A stretch of 64,000 bases of DNA from Nymphaea colorata (Eukaryota; Streptophyta; Magnoliopsida; Nymphaeales; Nymphaeaceae). This document shows positions 1 through 12,580 of the stretch, in pieces (within the stretch, counting starts at the first letter, position 1; each line of letters opens with the position of its first letter). Under the pieces are notes generated by a model, which saw only the letters and a list, made by a program, of their open reading frames with translations, did no database searches and was not told the DNA's origin. Made by a program: the position numbers and the translations under genes. Location: assembly GCF_008831285.2 (NCBI RefSeq), contig NC_045151.1:9848571-9912570 (forward strand), read 5' to 3'.

Positions 1-3000
1 CAACTGCTTCTCATAGACATGAACAGGCTTGTGCTCTAACTCTAGAGGAGACCCAAGTGAGGAAGGGTTCCAACAAAATAAGGCAATCAAAAACCTTACT
101 AGATAATTTTCTAGCAATAACACACAAATATATGCAAAATCACAATTCCCCCACTAAACAAAAGGTCTAAAACTGTGTAGGTTGGAGTATTGGCTTGATA
201 TGGATACAGAGCCTTAAATAAATAATAATAATAATAACTAGAAATTTCACTAAAAAATTTGTAAAAAGTAAAATTGAAAAATCTGTTTCCTACATAGAAT
301 TCAAAAAACAAGAAATAGAGCTCAGTTTTCAAATTTTTTGTTTGTGAGAAATAGAAACAGCGAAAAGTTTAACAACAATATATCAAAATACTCAAAGTTG
401 AAAAAAAATTTGAAATTTTGTCGGCTGATTTTCACACAAGAAACTTCAAACCAACAATCAAACCCAAATTGAACTTTATCCCAGATCAGCACATTATAAG
501 TCCTCTCACTCTGAAACAGAGAATGATTTTGTAGTTTTTACAGCTTTGCCAAATCATGGTTAGACCTGTCTTTGTAAAGAGTTGATACCAAAACTAAATG
601 TTGTATTGACTCAACGGAAACAGAGGACCTTCAAAATACTGAATGCCTATGATATAAGGAATGTCAACGACCAAAGACAAATAATGAAAATCAAATCGAT
701 GACTAATATATGTTTGCAAAATAATTCAGCTAACTAACTAGGTTCGACCCATTCAGAAAGGCTTGACTAATGAAGAGAAACAAACACACAAAGTAAATAC
801 CAAGGCATAACAGCTTCAATATTCATATACATTCTAAAATATAAATCGGTGTAACCATGCCATGCGCAACTAACATACATATTCAAAATCACAAGCTCAA
901 GGAAGAAAACATGACACTTAACAATGAGACACCAACACTTTAACTAAGATTCAAACAAGCATGAAATCAGAAAACTACCCATGTCCCACTGGATTAGACT
1001 ACAAATAAAATATGCACCTAAAGAAGGCCAGTCAAGCACCACAAGAAGAAAGTCCAAACAATTGACCTTCAACAAAAGTCTCACATGATGAGGACTCTAG
1101 TAAACTGACGAAATACATGAACTAACTCTAACTGAGCATGGCCATAGGCTGGAATCACGTGGAACATAAAGAAGATACATACTGAACCTAGGTCTCAAAG
1201 TCTAAAGACTCTAAACCTGTTTGACAGTCACCAATAAGACCTGACCTTCTCTTACTCTCACTTTTGACACTTGAAATTCTTTATGCCAGCTAAGAAGAGC
1301 AACATGAAGGATGGATAAATGGAAGGAAATCTACCGCATGCTGGAGATGGGGGTTGTTAAGATGAATGGTCAGATTGTTAAGATGAATGGTTAGATGGTA
1401 TGTGCCGGAAACACCATAGGGCCTTCTCAGCATATCCAACATTTTAAAACAACTAACGTAGCATGACTACAAGAAATAGTTAGCTAGTATAAGTTTGTGT
1501 AAATGAAAAAAATCAAATCAAATAAAATCTAGAATCACATTTCAAAAAACTACTACCTAAACAGCGATGAGAAATAGGACCCATGAGTGAAGAGGGATTA
1601 AGTGTGATGCCCTTCGATTTTGGGTCCATAAGGGAAACCAAATAAAATCACATGCTTACCCATGTTTCTCTTAGTTTCCTTATTGTCATCCACATCATCC
1701 CAACTTATCAACATATGTCTAGCTAGAAACCAAACTTAACTAAACTAAGAATCAAAATCAACTAAATATGTACTAAATAGGGTACATTTACTTATACAGC
1801 CCACCATATATAACTAGTATATGGTCATAACTCCTATACAGTTATGACCAATAACGTGGTTATAGGGCTATGAACCTATTCTGATCATAATACTATATTC
1901 TAGTATGACCTCTAATAAATAACACCAGTTGCCTTATATTAAATGGATACTACTCAAAACATAGTGCTATGTCTGGTAGAAAGCTTGTCAATCCGTGAAG
2001 TTTGGATGATTTAACAGAAATCACATCATTTGCTGATTTATATGCAAAAAGGTACTCAACTTCAGAAAGTGTAAATTAGTGAGATGCGCAAGGATGATTG
2101 AGAGATTCTTAGTTATTTGCGTGCCAAGCATTGCATGCCAAGCAAGAAAAATGACCAGGCTGCAAACATCACTAGGTCCAGCTTGCTGTTGCTTTGACTG
2201 AATGATGATGTTACACCTTCCAACACATACATCCTACTGTTATTATTTGGCCAAAATCGAAATTGAAACACCCAATCCTTTCCATTTGCATCCTGAATCC
2301 TAAGAGGCAGTCTTTCAGGATGAGAAATTGCTGGGAAGCATGTTGTTCAAGATTAAGAATTGCATAAGAATCAAGCATACGAGTGTACCAAAAACCAAAT
2401 TTAATTGAAGGAAGTCCAAGGAAGAAAGCAGCTCTAAACAAGTTAGACGCTCTAGTATATGGCAAAACAAGAGGACGGAAAAGTATAACATGGTCTTAGT
2501 TTCAAAAAGACGACAATCAAAATTTCAGTAACATACCTCTACAACTTTTTTGGCAGCACCAGGCACCCTATCCGACCTGCATCACTCACTCAATGTTTTC
2601 TCAGATAAAGGGGTGATAATAGAATTTGAGCTTACGGAAGGTCAAGGATCACATGGAGGACTTGGATTCACTATAATATATCAACAAATCAAGTGCAAAT
2701 TTTGGAGTGAATCAATCACGCAAAGCAAATATGCTTTACGGTACAATTCTCAAACTACGTAGAAGTGGATACTCTCCTGATATTTCTGAAGCTCCTGATT
2801 GCTGCTGATCCTTGGCTAATATCCAGAAAGAATACTGATTTCTGCCCATCCTTCAGTGCGATGCTTGCATGGTGGCCTGATTTTTTTTTGCCTCTTTAGA
2901 AATCCAGTCAGTATGAAAGCTGGAAGGATTTTTCCTGTTGCAACATAGAAGGCCTGTTCACATGCATGAGATCCAGAAGGCTTGCTTGAATCCCTTGCTT

Positions 3001-3017
3001 CATTGTCCTTCAGAGAA
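1..3017. other. AT-rich sequence without a supported gene
   Basis: No open frame here looks like a known protein. The longest (84 codons, minus strand, 2211-2465) has no recognisable motif. On the minus strand near 2540-2580 there is a short stretch with an AG acceptor, an open frame and a GTATGT donor that could be a small exon, but no partner exon was found. The region may be intron or intergenic DNA. The right edge is an assembly gap, so whatever continued there cannot be seen. Confidence 0.5.
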
Positions 3018-3117
3018 NNNNNNNNNNNNNNNNNNNNNNNNNNNNNNNNNNNNNNNNNNNNNNNNNNNNNNNNNNNNNNNNNNNNNNNNNNNNNNNNNNN
3101 NNNNNNNNNNNNNNNNN
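3018..3117. other. assembly gap of 100 N
   Basis: Exactly 100 consecutive N, the usual placeholder for a scaffold gap of unknown size. It cuts the left end of the first R1 repeat copy. Open frames reading through it are artefacts. Confidence 0.99.
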
Positions 3118-4737
3118 ATATTGGAAAATAACATTTCAAGCAACACAATATGCATAAGTAAAAAACTCTGGTTTCGATGTATCAAAACAAGAATGGCAAT
3201 TTTAGGTTTCAATATTGTTGTTGACATTTTTTATGTGTCTATCATGACAAGAATGGCAATTTTAGATTTAATATTATTGTTGACATTGGATGCCATTTAT
3301 CATTTACCACTACCAATTGTACATTCCAAACTTCATGTATTTGTATCTAAATTTTCCTAACTTATGCTTGTGCTTAATTGAGATAATAGAGTTGGCTAAA
3401 TGACCTCTCACATTCAACATTGCTTAAAAACTAGATGTCATAGATTTATACAGTGGGTGCTATAGTTCTAGCATAGGTGCAAGATATTATTCAAATTTGC
3501 AAGCTATTTGCACTTGTAAAAAGTTTGTGTCACAACATATTTGATAACACTAATCGAAATTTCAGACTTTAATATTAATATTTGTGAATGCTATATATAT
3601 ATACATATAAATATGCATTGATTATGAGACATTTAATTAATTTCGTTACATGATTAGCGACATGTTACATGTAAAATAAAATTTTCAAAAAGATGAATGA
3701 GCAATAATTTATATTTTCATAAAAAAATTATTTCATAGCTTGTGAAGTGCTAGAGTAATTATTATATTTTTTTAAGCCAAAGACGAAAAATAGTAATGTC
3801 GAACCTTGTGAATCACCAACTAATTGGCCAATTGGCCTATAAATTAGTTCTCATAGTCCTGATCTTCAATCAATATATGCTGCAGTTAAATGTGTCATGG
3901 CTCCATCCAAGCTCCTTCTCACGAAGAGAAGTAAAGATTCCAGTTGACGTAAAAAAAAAGCTATTGAATATCTTCAATATATATCATGTGTATCATCTTT
4001 ACAATTACTTAAATCCATCTTTTACGTGCTCTTTGTAACTTGTATTTCTAAAATCGGATCAGTACAAAGTTTGAGATTCAATCCTGAAACTTGATATAAG
4101 ATTCCATACTCGTGAGATATGTACTACTTCACTAGATTGATCTACTAAATAGTTTCAAATTTTACTATCTGTTGGACAAGAGTGATGGGTCACTAGAACT
4201 CTGTTTTACATGAGGCCATATTGCTTATGGGAACCATTGTAGCACTTTTGTTTTATTTCAAAAGGATTAATGAATTTGAAATGAGAGTGAAATACTTCAA
4301 GGTTGTTGATGTGTATGGATATTTTCTTAGCCTATCTATCCATTCTCTATTAGGATGTCAATGTATGTCCCATTTGGATTGGATAATCCATTGAACCTTT
4401 TGAAAAAATCAGAGATGAAAAAAATTAATATAGGATAAGGAAACCAAATTAGCTTCTAATTTAAGAGTTGACATCAAGTCACGTTCAAATTCGATTCAGA
4501 TATACATAAATATGCAGTGGGATTTCACATTCAGATTAGATTTATTTTTAAGTGAATATCCCATAACTATTGCCCTTAAATTTTGGAAATCATGCTAGTG
4601 GGAATTGTTGCATCAAACATATGTTGTCTCACTATTGTGTAAACCCTCTTTGGAGATGAAGTAATGCAGATATTATCTAGTTGGCATGTACGGAGATACC
4701 ATTAGTGTTGTCTTTGCATTATGACAGGGATAAGACG
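3118..4737 (+). repeat. R1 repeat, copy A (left end lost in gap)
   Basis: Copy A ends at GACAGGGATAAGAC, where copy B begins, so A and B form a head-to-tail tandem pair. Inside is an approximate direct duplication of about 62 bp (starting near 3186 and 3246) built on the words ACAAGAATGGCAATTTTAG and TTGTTGACATT. A very short TA tract lies near 3590-3605, where other copies carry long TA microsatellites. No coding signal is seen. Confidence 0.75.
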
Positions 4738-5369
4738 GCTTGAGATCACCCTTATCAAACCCTTAGCAGCTCAGTATGATACTTGGATTTGTCCTTCAAC
4801 AATCAAATGTATAGAAAGAACATATGTAAGCAGGAAAGATCATGAAAATGACATTTCAGGCAACATTATACACATAAGTAAAAAAAAAAGGAAAAAAATT
4901 TAGGTTTCAAATATATCAACAATATATGCATAAGTAAAAAAAACTCAGGCTTCTATGTATCAACATTATACGCATAAGTAAAAAAAACTCAAGTTTCAAT
5001 GTATCAAAAACAAGAATGGAAATTTAGGTTTCAATATTGTTGTTGACATTTTCAATGTATCTATCATGACAAGAATGAGTTAGGTTTCAATATTATTGTT
5101 GACATCAAAGGCCACTTATAATTTACCACTGCCAATTGTGCTTTAATTGAGATAATAGTGTCGGGAAAAAGGGCCCTCACATCAAACATTGCTTAAAAAC
5201 TAGAAGTCATAGAATTATACAATGGGTGATAAAGTTCTAGAACTAGTGCAGAAAATTATTCAAATTTGGAAGCTATATGCACAAGTAAAAAAGCTTGTGT
5301 CACAACATATTTGATAACCGAAATAGAAACTTTAGATTTTAGTATTAATATTTGTGGCAATGAATGCTT

Positions 5370-5439
<70 letters not shown>

Positions 5440-6653
5440 TATATGGATTACGTCCTTTGATCATGAGACGTTTAATTAATTTGTTACATCTTAGTGAGGT
5501 GTTACTTATAAAATAATGTTTTCAAAAAGGTAAACAATTTATGACATATATTTTCAAGATAAAATTATGTCGTACCTTCTGAAGTACTAGAATGATTATC
5601 ATTATTCATATTATTTATGCCAAAGACGAAGAAAACTAATGTCGAACCTTTTGAAATACAAACTAATTGACTAATCATCCAATAAATCTGTTCCATAGTC
5701 CTCATATTTGATCAATATATACTTCAGTTAAATGTATCATGGCTCCATCCATGCTTCATTCGAGAAGAAAAGTTAGGATTTCAGTTAATGCAAAACAGAA
5801 GCTATTGAAATTCTTGAATATATATCATATGCATTACATTTTTTTCAATTACATAAATCCATTTTTTAGGTGCACCTTGTAATCACATTTGGACCTAGTT
5901 TCAAATCCTGTATTTCTAAAATCGGATCAGTACTTAATTTGAGATTCAATCATGAAACTTAATATCAAATTCCTTAATCATGAGATATGAATTACTTCAC
6001 CGAATTGATCTACTAAATAGTTTCAAAGTTCAACCAGGAATAGGTTACATGCTATCTGTGGGACAAGAGTGATGGGTTGTTAGAACTCTGCTTTAGGTGA
6101 GGCCATATTGCTTTTGGGAACCATTTCAGCACTTTTGTTTTATTGCAGAAGGACTGATGAATTTAAAATGAGAGTCAAACTATCTCAAGAATTTCGATGT
6201 GTTCAGTTATTTGCATAGCATATCTCCACGGTTCATTCTCTGTAAGGATGACAATTTATGTCCAATTTGGATTGGATAATCCCATCAAAGCTTCTGAGAA
6301 AATCAGATATGAAAAAAATTAATATAGGAAAAGGAAACCATAATATAGGATAAGGAAACTGAAACGACTTCTAATTGAAGAATTGACATCAAGTCTGGTT
6401 CAAATTCGGATTTAAAAGACATACATAAATATGTAAAGGGATTCAGATTCAGAATATAATTATTTTTAAGTGAATATCCTATAACTAGTGCCCTTTGATT
6501 TTAAAAATCATGTTTGTGGGAGTTCTTGCATCAATCATATGATATCTCACTATTGTGTAAATCCTCTTTGGTGATGATGTATTACAAATATTATCTAATT
6601 GGCATGTATGGAGATACATGAATGTTGTCTTTGCATTTTGACAGGGATAAGAC
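4738..6653 (+). repeat. R1 repeat, copy B
   Basis: Tandem neighbour of copy A and the most complete R1 copy. It ends with the same GACAGGGATAAGAC word. Its left part (about 4860-5005) holds three approximate repeats of a 50-60 bp word around CATAAGTAAAAAAA that the other copies have once. A (TA)n tract sits at about 5370-5445. No protein-like frame is present. Confidence 0.75.
5370..5445. repeat. (TA)n microsatellite in R1 copy B
   Basis: About 75 bp of nearly pure TA dinucleotide at the same internal point of R1 as the TA tracts of the other copies. Confidence 0.9.
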
Positions 6654-6944
6654 AGGAACCACAATTGAGCTACCTGTTTTGAGAAGCGATGTTTTATGTA
6701 AAATTCTGTGTGCCCCCATTCCAACATGCCAAAAGAAAAAAAATTGTGGTAACAGATGAAATTTTAAGCCCAAAAATCTGCTTTAAATGAATTCTCACTT
6801 TTGTAAATGATGATCCATGATTTATTTAGCATTCAATGGAGTATTTAGTTAGAAAAAATTAGATTTCCAACAAGTTATTATATATATATATATAAAGAAG
6901 GAGAGAGGGGGAGAGAGAAGGTGAACCATGACTGGTATTTATTT

Positions 6945-7408
6945 ATCAAAATGACAGTTGATCTAAGCCATCAGATCTTTTGGCTCTGATGCTAGCTTTT
7001 TTTATTTTTTACTTTTTAACAATTTCTCTCAACCTGATGCCTCCTTCCCTCTTCCTCCCACCGAGCTGTGTTAAGTAGCATCCCTGGTTTAACACAGCTG
7101 GGGGGAGGGGCCGCGAAGACTACACCAATCCTTGGGCTGTGGTGGCAGCAGAGATGGGTGGAATAATCCACCCATCTTTTGTTAATAACACAAAAGAGGA
7201 CCTCCGGTGGATTTGCGGAGGAGAGTGAGGCCGTTGTCGGCACTTTTCGATGAGGGATGGAGCAAGGGATTGAGAAAATCATGAAAGGAGGAAGACATCA
7301 GGGAGAGAGAAGATGTTAAAAATTACTAAACAAAAACAAAGAAGCCAACATCTGAGGCTTCCGACCTAAAGATCAGATGGCTCAAATGAACTTTCACTTT
7401 TGACTTAT
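6945..7408. mobile_element. foldback (MITE-like) element with long inverted ends
   Basis: The first about 100 bp resemble the reverse complement of the last about 100 bp. GAGCCATCTGATCTTTAGG read from the right arm pairs with AAGCCATCAGATCTTTTGG in the left arm, and both arms then run through GATG, an interrupted T tract and TTTTTAAC. Internal inverted repeats include AGCTGTGTTAA / TTAACACAGCT (about 7063-7099) and TGGGTGGA / TCCACCCA (about 7155-7175). There is no transposase frame, so it would be non-autonomous. A left-half-only copy lies at 25660-25835. Superfamily and target-site duplication were not established. Confidence 0.55.
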
Positions 7409-7504
7409 TAATACTAGAAGCATAGTTCAGTTTATATATATATATATATATATCATGTCTCTTTATTTACGACATCCAAAAGAGTGTTTTTGTTACATGC
7501 CCTC

Positions 7505-8190
7505 TTTAAGGCATATTTAGTTTCCTACCAAGAAACGAGCATTGCATGTTTGGCACGTGCCCTTTTTAGAAAATGTAAACATGGTCTAGGGCTGGCAAGT
7601 TAAAGCTGTCATATGTCAATCATAGAATGCCAAAAAAAGGCATGTATCTTCTTATCATTATGTGATTCGGAACCATTAAATACTTAAGTAGTGTTAGATA
7701 AGAAGAAAATTATGTTTTATAATATGTAGCCACACCATTGCCTTAATATCACCCTACCATAGCCATTTCTACACACCTTTTTCGGCGACCCCATGACCTT
7801 ATTCTATTCTAGTGCCGGATAATTTCCAGTCATACATTGACCTTGATGGGACCTTGACTCCCCACCGATCATGCTACACATCATTCAAAAACCAATTTTT
7901 AAGCAAAATATATTGAACATAACAGAAAGAGAATGTTTGGATGTCCGAGAAGACCAAACAGCCCCCTAACATACTTTCACCTTTAGATCAAAATGCAATG
8001 GTAAAATTATTGTAAAAAGATCACCATAAATAGTGTTCAGTATCATAAAATTAGTTTAGTGTTCCATGAATCTATTTCAAAGGTTATGGTAGTTTGATGA
8101 ATCACTAAAGGTAGTGTTTCATGAATCTATCCTAAAACTTAATACAACTTGATAACACTCATGTTCCAATCGCTAAACAACTCTTCAAAA
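7505..8190 (+). repeat. R3 repeat, copy I
   Basis: Diverged copy of the block at 15640-17195 and 25839-26780. Shared words include GACCTTATTCTATTCTAGTG, GACCTTGACTCCCCACCGA and GAACATAACAGAAAGA, in the same order and spacing. Noncoding. Confidence 0.65.
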
Positions 8191-8804
8191 AAATTTAAAA
8201 AAAGAGATCATATAAAGCTTGTTTGTGTTGTTGACCATTGGCTGGGTACTGTAGGGAATGGGTTTGTCATAGCGGGTCAACTAGAACTCATGTCTGGATC
8301 TTCCACTCACAAATATTTCTGAAAAACTGGATAAATAAAGTAAAAAATGCAGAAAAAAAAGATTCCTGATATTTTTCAGATGGTGAGTGCTTGTGCCTGT
8401 ACCATGGCTCAGTCTTGAGAGTGGATATTGTTGAGCACCACGCAGGAGCCCATGCAACGCATCTTCCATTTATCCATTTACCTTTTACAATTTTCATTTG
8501 AGCCCCATAATTTTGGCTATATTCCTATAATTGAGCATCCATTTTTCTCCTCAACTTTTGTATATCCACTCGTGTGGTGTGGCGTCTTAATTTTATTCAC
8601 TCTTGTATAAGGAGGCAAAAAAGAAAAAAAAAAACATAATAAATGATTAACAATGCTATTAATTGTGATTGTCTTTTAATGTCAGGTTTCCAGTTTTTAG
8701 TGTGTATATGCATATATGTATATATATATTCTGCATTTTCTTCTCAAATGGTGATTTTTTTAGAAGGTAAAGGGAGAGGCAGACATGATAAAGGTTATAC
8801 ACCT

Positions 8805-9335
8805 AATGAATGAGGTATAATATGCATAGCTTTTGTGCTTCACTTGGCTTGGATTTCGGGAAGACGGTTAGTCAGCTGCACCCAAGACTCCAAGAGACTG
8901 GCAATTATACACAATGTAACAACATTAGCAATAAGCCACTAGTGTGTTTTTGTCCATCCAATGAGAAGCTGAAAATGGCAAAGGAAGGAAGGTATGTATA
9001 ATTCTATTGTAATTGTAAGCAAAAGTATTGATTATTCCATGGTTCCAATGGTGATGAAACAATGCCTTCCAGCAACATGATCCCATGTCACAATCAATAA
9101 CTTTGCTTAGAAAAAATGTCGATTGTAAAATAGAATTAATCTGCATGCCTTTTGAATTCCTGCTTCCTTTTCCATTTTCAGCTTCACAATGGAATGAGAA
9201 AGACCCACCAGTGTGTTATTGCTAATGTTCTTACATTTTGTCTACGTGTCTCATGGAGGCTTGGCTAATCCTGACTAACTGTCTTTCTAAATTCTAAACC
9301 AAGTGAAGCATAAAGGCCGTGTACCTCATTTAAAT
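8805..9335. mobile_element. R2 foldback element, copy I
   Basis: Almost the whole element is an imperfect palindrome with arms of roughly 240-260 bp. TGCTTCACTTGG near 8836 pairs with CCAAGTGAAGCA near 9299. Further in, GTTAGTCAG pairs with CTGACTAAC, ACATTAGCAATAA with TTATTGCTAATGT, and GAAGCTGAAAATGG with CCATTTTCAGCTTC. The turn lies near 9065. There is no coding capacity, so it is a MITE-like foldback or hairpin-forming repeat. A transcript of it could fold into a long double-stranded stem. Confidence 0.7.
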
Positions 9336-9479
9336 TATGATCACTTTTTTATTTATAATCTCTTATCAAGTAGAAAACAAATTTTAATCATTAAACAATA
9401 ACAAAAACATGTAATACTAAAAATAATGAATCAATTAACGAATTCCTTCAAAAAAGTACATGGCCCTATCGGCCCCCTT

Positions 9480-10000
9480 TGGCTCTGCCCCTACTACCAT
9501 ACATTTGCGAGCTCTGTATGATACTTGGATTTTCCCAGCTTCAACAATCAAATTTATAGAAAAAATACATGTGAGTGAAATATATCGGAATGTAATGTTT
9601 CTAGCAAATTTATATGCATAAGTAAAAAAATTCAAATTTTGATATATAAAAAACAAGAATGGCAATTTTCGGTTTGAATATCGTTGAAGAAATTTTCGAT
9701 GCAACCATGACAAGAATGACAATTTTATGTTTCAATATTATTGTTTACATCGAAGGCTACTTATCATTTACCCCTACCAATTGTACTTTCCAAATTTTGA
9801 GTATTTGTATCTATATTTTCCTAAAATGTGCTTGTGCTTTATTTGATAGAACAGAGTTGGCCAAAAAACCCCTAACTTGCAACAACATTTAAAAACAAAG
9901 ATGGCATAGACTTTATACAATGGATGATATGGTTGTAGCACTGGTGCAGCAAATTATTCAAATTTGGAACCTATATGCATAAGTATCTCGGCCCTTGGCA
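9480..10000 (+). repeat. R1 repeat, copy C (partial)
   Basis: Carries the R1 words GATACTTGGATTT, ACAAGAATGGCAATTTT and TTTACCCCTACCAATTGTACTTTCC in order. It is followed by a long TA-rich microsatellite (10036-10134) and then directly by another R2 element. Confidence 0.7.
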
Positions 10001-10035
10001 GTAAGTAAATGAGCAGCTCCCATCAATCTCCAATT

Positions 10036-10099
10036 TTATATATCTATAGATATATATATATATATATATCTATAGATATATATATATATATATATATAT

Positions 10100-10134
<35 letters not shown>
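10036..10134. repeat. (TA)n microsatellite with GATA interruptions
   Basis: About 100 bp of TA repeats with three ATAGATAT interruptions, between R1 copy C and the following R2 element. Confidence 0.9.
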
Positions 10135-10135
<1 letters not shown>

Positions 10136-10199
10136 TGCATTTACATCTGAAAAGGTGATTTAGTAGAAGGTAAAGGGGGAGACAGACATGATAAACGTT

Positions 10200-10735
10200 A
10201 TACAGAAAATAAATGACCTATAACATGCATGGCTTTTGTGCTTCACATGGCTTGGACTTTGGGAGGACGGTTAGTCAGCTGCACCCAAGACTCCATGAGA
10301 CAGGAATTATACACAATATAACAACAATAGCAATAAGCCACTGGTGGGTCTTTGTCCATCCTTTAAGAAGCTAAAAATGGCAAAGGAAGGTACGTATAAT
10401 TCTGTTGTAATTGTAAGGAAAAGTACTGATTGTTCTATGGTTCCAATGGTGATGAAACATTGCCTTCCATGTAGGTGACACCATGTCACGATCAATACTT
10501 TTGCTTACAAAAAATGTCCGACTGTAGAATATAAGTAATCTACATGCCTTCTGAATTCTTGTTTCCTTTTCCATTTTCTGCTTCATAATGGACTGGGAAA
10601 GACCCACCAGTGTGTTATTGCTAATGTTCTTACATTATGTCTACCTGTCTCATGGAGGCTTGGGTAGTCCTGACTAACAGTCTTCCTGAAGTCAAAACCA
10701 AGTGAAGAATGAAGGCCATCTCTCTCATTTAAATA
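10200..10735. mobile_element. R2 foldback element, copy II
   Basis: Second full-length R2 palindrome. The left arm begins TGCTTCACATGGCTTGGAC and the right arm ends in CCAAGTGAAGA. It shares the same central turn sequence (around GGTGATGAAACATTGCC) with copy I. Noncoding. Confidence 0.7.
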
Positions 10736-10829
10736 ACTTATCAAGTAGAAAACGAACTGTAATCATTAAACAACAACAAAAACATGTAATACTAAAAATA
10801 ATTAATCAACAAATGAATTCTTTTAAAAA

Positions 10830-11200
10830 ATTACAAGGCCCTGCCAGGCCCCCTTCACTCCGCCCCGGCTACCATACATTTGCAAGCTCTGCATGATACT
10901 TGGATTTGTATAATCAAAGGCCACTAATCATTTACCCCTACCAATTGTACTTTGCAAATTTGAGTATTTGTATCTAAGTTTTCCTAACATGTGCTTGTTC
11001 TTTATTTGAGAGAATAGAGTTGGCAAAAAAACCCAACTTCCAACATCATTTATAAACAAAGGTGACATGGTTCTAGCATTGGTGCAGCAAATGGTTCAAA
11101 TTTGGAACCTATATGCATAACTAAAAATGCTTTTGCCACAAAGTATTTGATATCAGTAATGGAAACTCTGTTTTACATGAGTCCATATTGGGGGGCTTGT
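10830..11200 (+). repeat. R1 repeat fragment, copy C'
   Basis: R1 words (TTTACCCCTACCAATTGTAC, GAGAATAGAGTTGGC, CTGTTTTACATGAG) in order but with large internal deletions. It ends where LINE-like coding sequence starts at about 11205. Confidence 0.6.
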
Positions 11201-11204
11201 CTTT

Positions 11205-11640
11205 AAGATCCTGCCTTCCATCCTTCAAAAAATTGAACAGGCAAGGGCATGTGCTAATTTCATTGAAGGAGAATGAAATTTGTCGCAATAGCCATCTGGT
11301 CAGATGCCTTCCCTTTGCCTCCCCAAAGAGAAAGGTAAGATAGGTTTAAGGAGGCTAACTGACTTTAACCATGCATCTCTTGCAGCTTTAGATTGCAAAG
11401 CCTTGCAAACTGATTCCCTTTGCTTGAATATGATAAGAGCCAGATACATAGCTCCCAAAGCCCATGGATTGTCAACTCTTACCCAGGCTGTTTTTCCATG
11501 TGGTGGCACATATTCTCAGCATGGAAAACAATTGGGTCCCAAGTCATATGGGAGGTACATAGTGGCTTGCACAACAAATTCTTTGTTGATGGCTGCCAAG
11601 GCTGCCCGCTGCAACCTTCCACCGACTAGTGACTCCTAGT
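11205..11640 (+). pseudogene. LINE (non-LTR retrotransposon) ORF2 C-terminal fragment
   Basis: The plus strand reads LPSILQKIEQARACANF, then two stops, then PKEKGKIGLRRLTDFNHASL and NMIRARYIAPKAHG. A neighbouring frame continues with SMWWHIFSAWKTIGSQVIWE and NKFFVDG. This matches the region after the reverse transcriptase of plant L1-type LINEs, where PKEEGGLGLRRL-type text precedes the zf-RVT domain. The frame change near 11450 and the upstream stops show it is dead. Two further open frames to about 12264 may be the rest of zf-RVT, but that is less clear. No poly(A) tail or target duplication was seen. The fragment lies between R1 and R2 repeat pieces. Confidence 0.65.
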
Positions 11641-12580
11641 TTTTGTGCAGTTCATGAGTTCATTTTTCATGGGCAGCAGCAAACATGCAGAAGCTGTTTT
11701 TTCCATGAAACACTAAATATATAAAGAGACATCTACCCAGGTCTTGTGAAGCTGCCCCATATAATTGAATCTAGGCCCATCCAACTACAATACTGAATTA
11801 AAGTTAGGTATCTTGGCCCTTGGCATCAGGTAAACGAATAGCTCACGTCAATTTCCATCATCTTTTTCCTTTAGGAGAGGGAGAGAGATGTATTGGTGTG
11901 TCTATTACGCCTGACTTTTTCATATCTCGGCCTTCCCTCTTGTTGCTCTCTTTGGCACTCATAAACTTTAAATTTTGTGTGTGGACAACAATCTGCTCTC
12001 TTTCATTTCCTAAAAACAATCACAGATGGCTTGCTTCGGCCCTTATATTTTCAAAATGTATGTTCAATGATTGTCTGCAACTCACTGCTTCTATTCCATT
12101 CCATGGGACCGTGTCCATCAAATTCTTCCATAGCAATATCACTGTTGCATATTGATTGGGACATGGAAATGTTTCCCTTCACCGTCCATACCATGTGGAC
12201 AACTCTACGATTTTTTAAAGAAAAGTTCCAATGCATGCTGCCAGCAGGTTCTCGAAGATGTTAGAAATAAATTTTAGGGTCCTTTGGTTTAAAAAAAATC
12301 ACATGATTGATTCTTTACGCTTTGGAATGTGGATCATTATGTGCCGGCCCCAGCTTGAAATTTTGAGTGATGGTGAGCAAATCTTACGAATGATCAATGG
12401 GCTTAGTTGAGATTCATAAGATTAAATAATGTGAATAAAATGAGAAAATTAATATCAAAATTTGAAACAGTCCATACAATTTTAATTCAATGTCAAATTC
12501 CAGAAAAGGATAATGCCAAAACTATAACAAAATTGCAAGACTGAAAAATGAAAACTTGGTCCGTGGCGCTGTTGAAGAAC
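11641..12580 (+). other. possible LINE continuation and unassigned sequence
   Basis: Overlapping open frames of 95 and 111 codons (11820-12264) may extend the LINE fragment into its zf-RVT end, but I see no decisive cysteine/histidine pattern. The stretch from 12265 to 12580 is AT-rich with no feature I can name. Confidence 0.3.

Noticed and set aside
2211-2465. 84-codon minus-strand frame
   Set aside because: No motif, no convincing splice partners and no recognisable family.
2938-3360. Open frames across the N gap
   Set aside because: The middle 33-34 codons are unknown bases, so continuity is an artefact of the gap.
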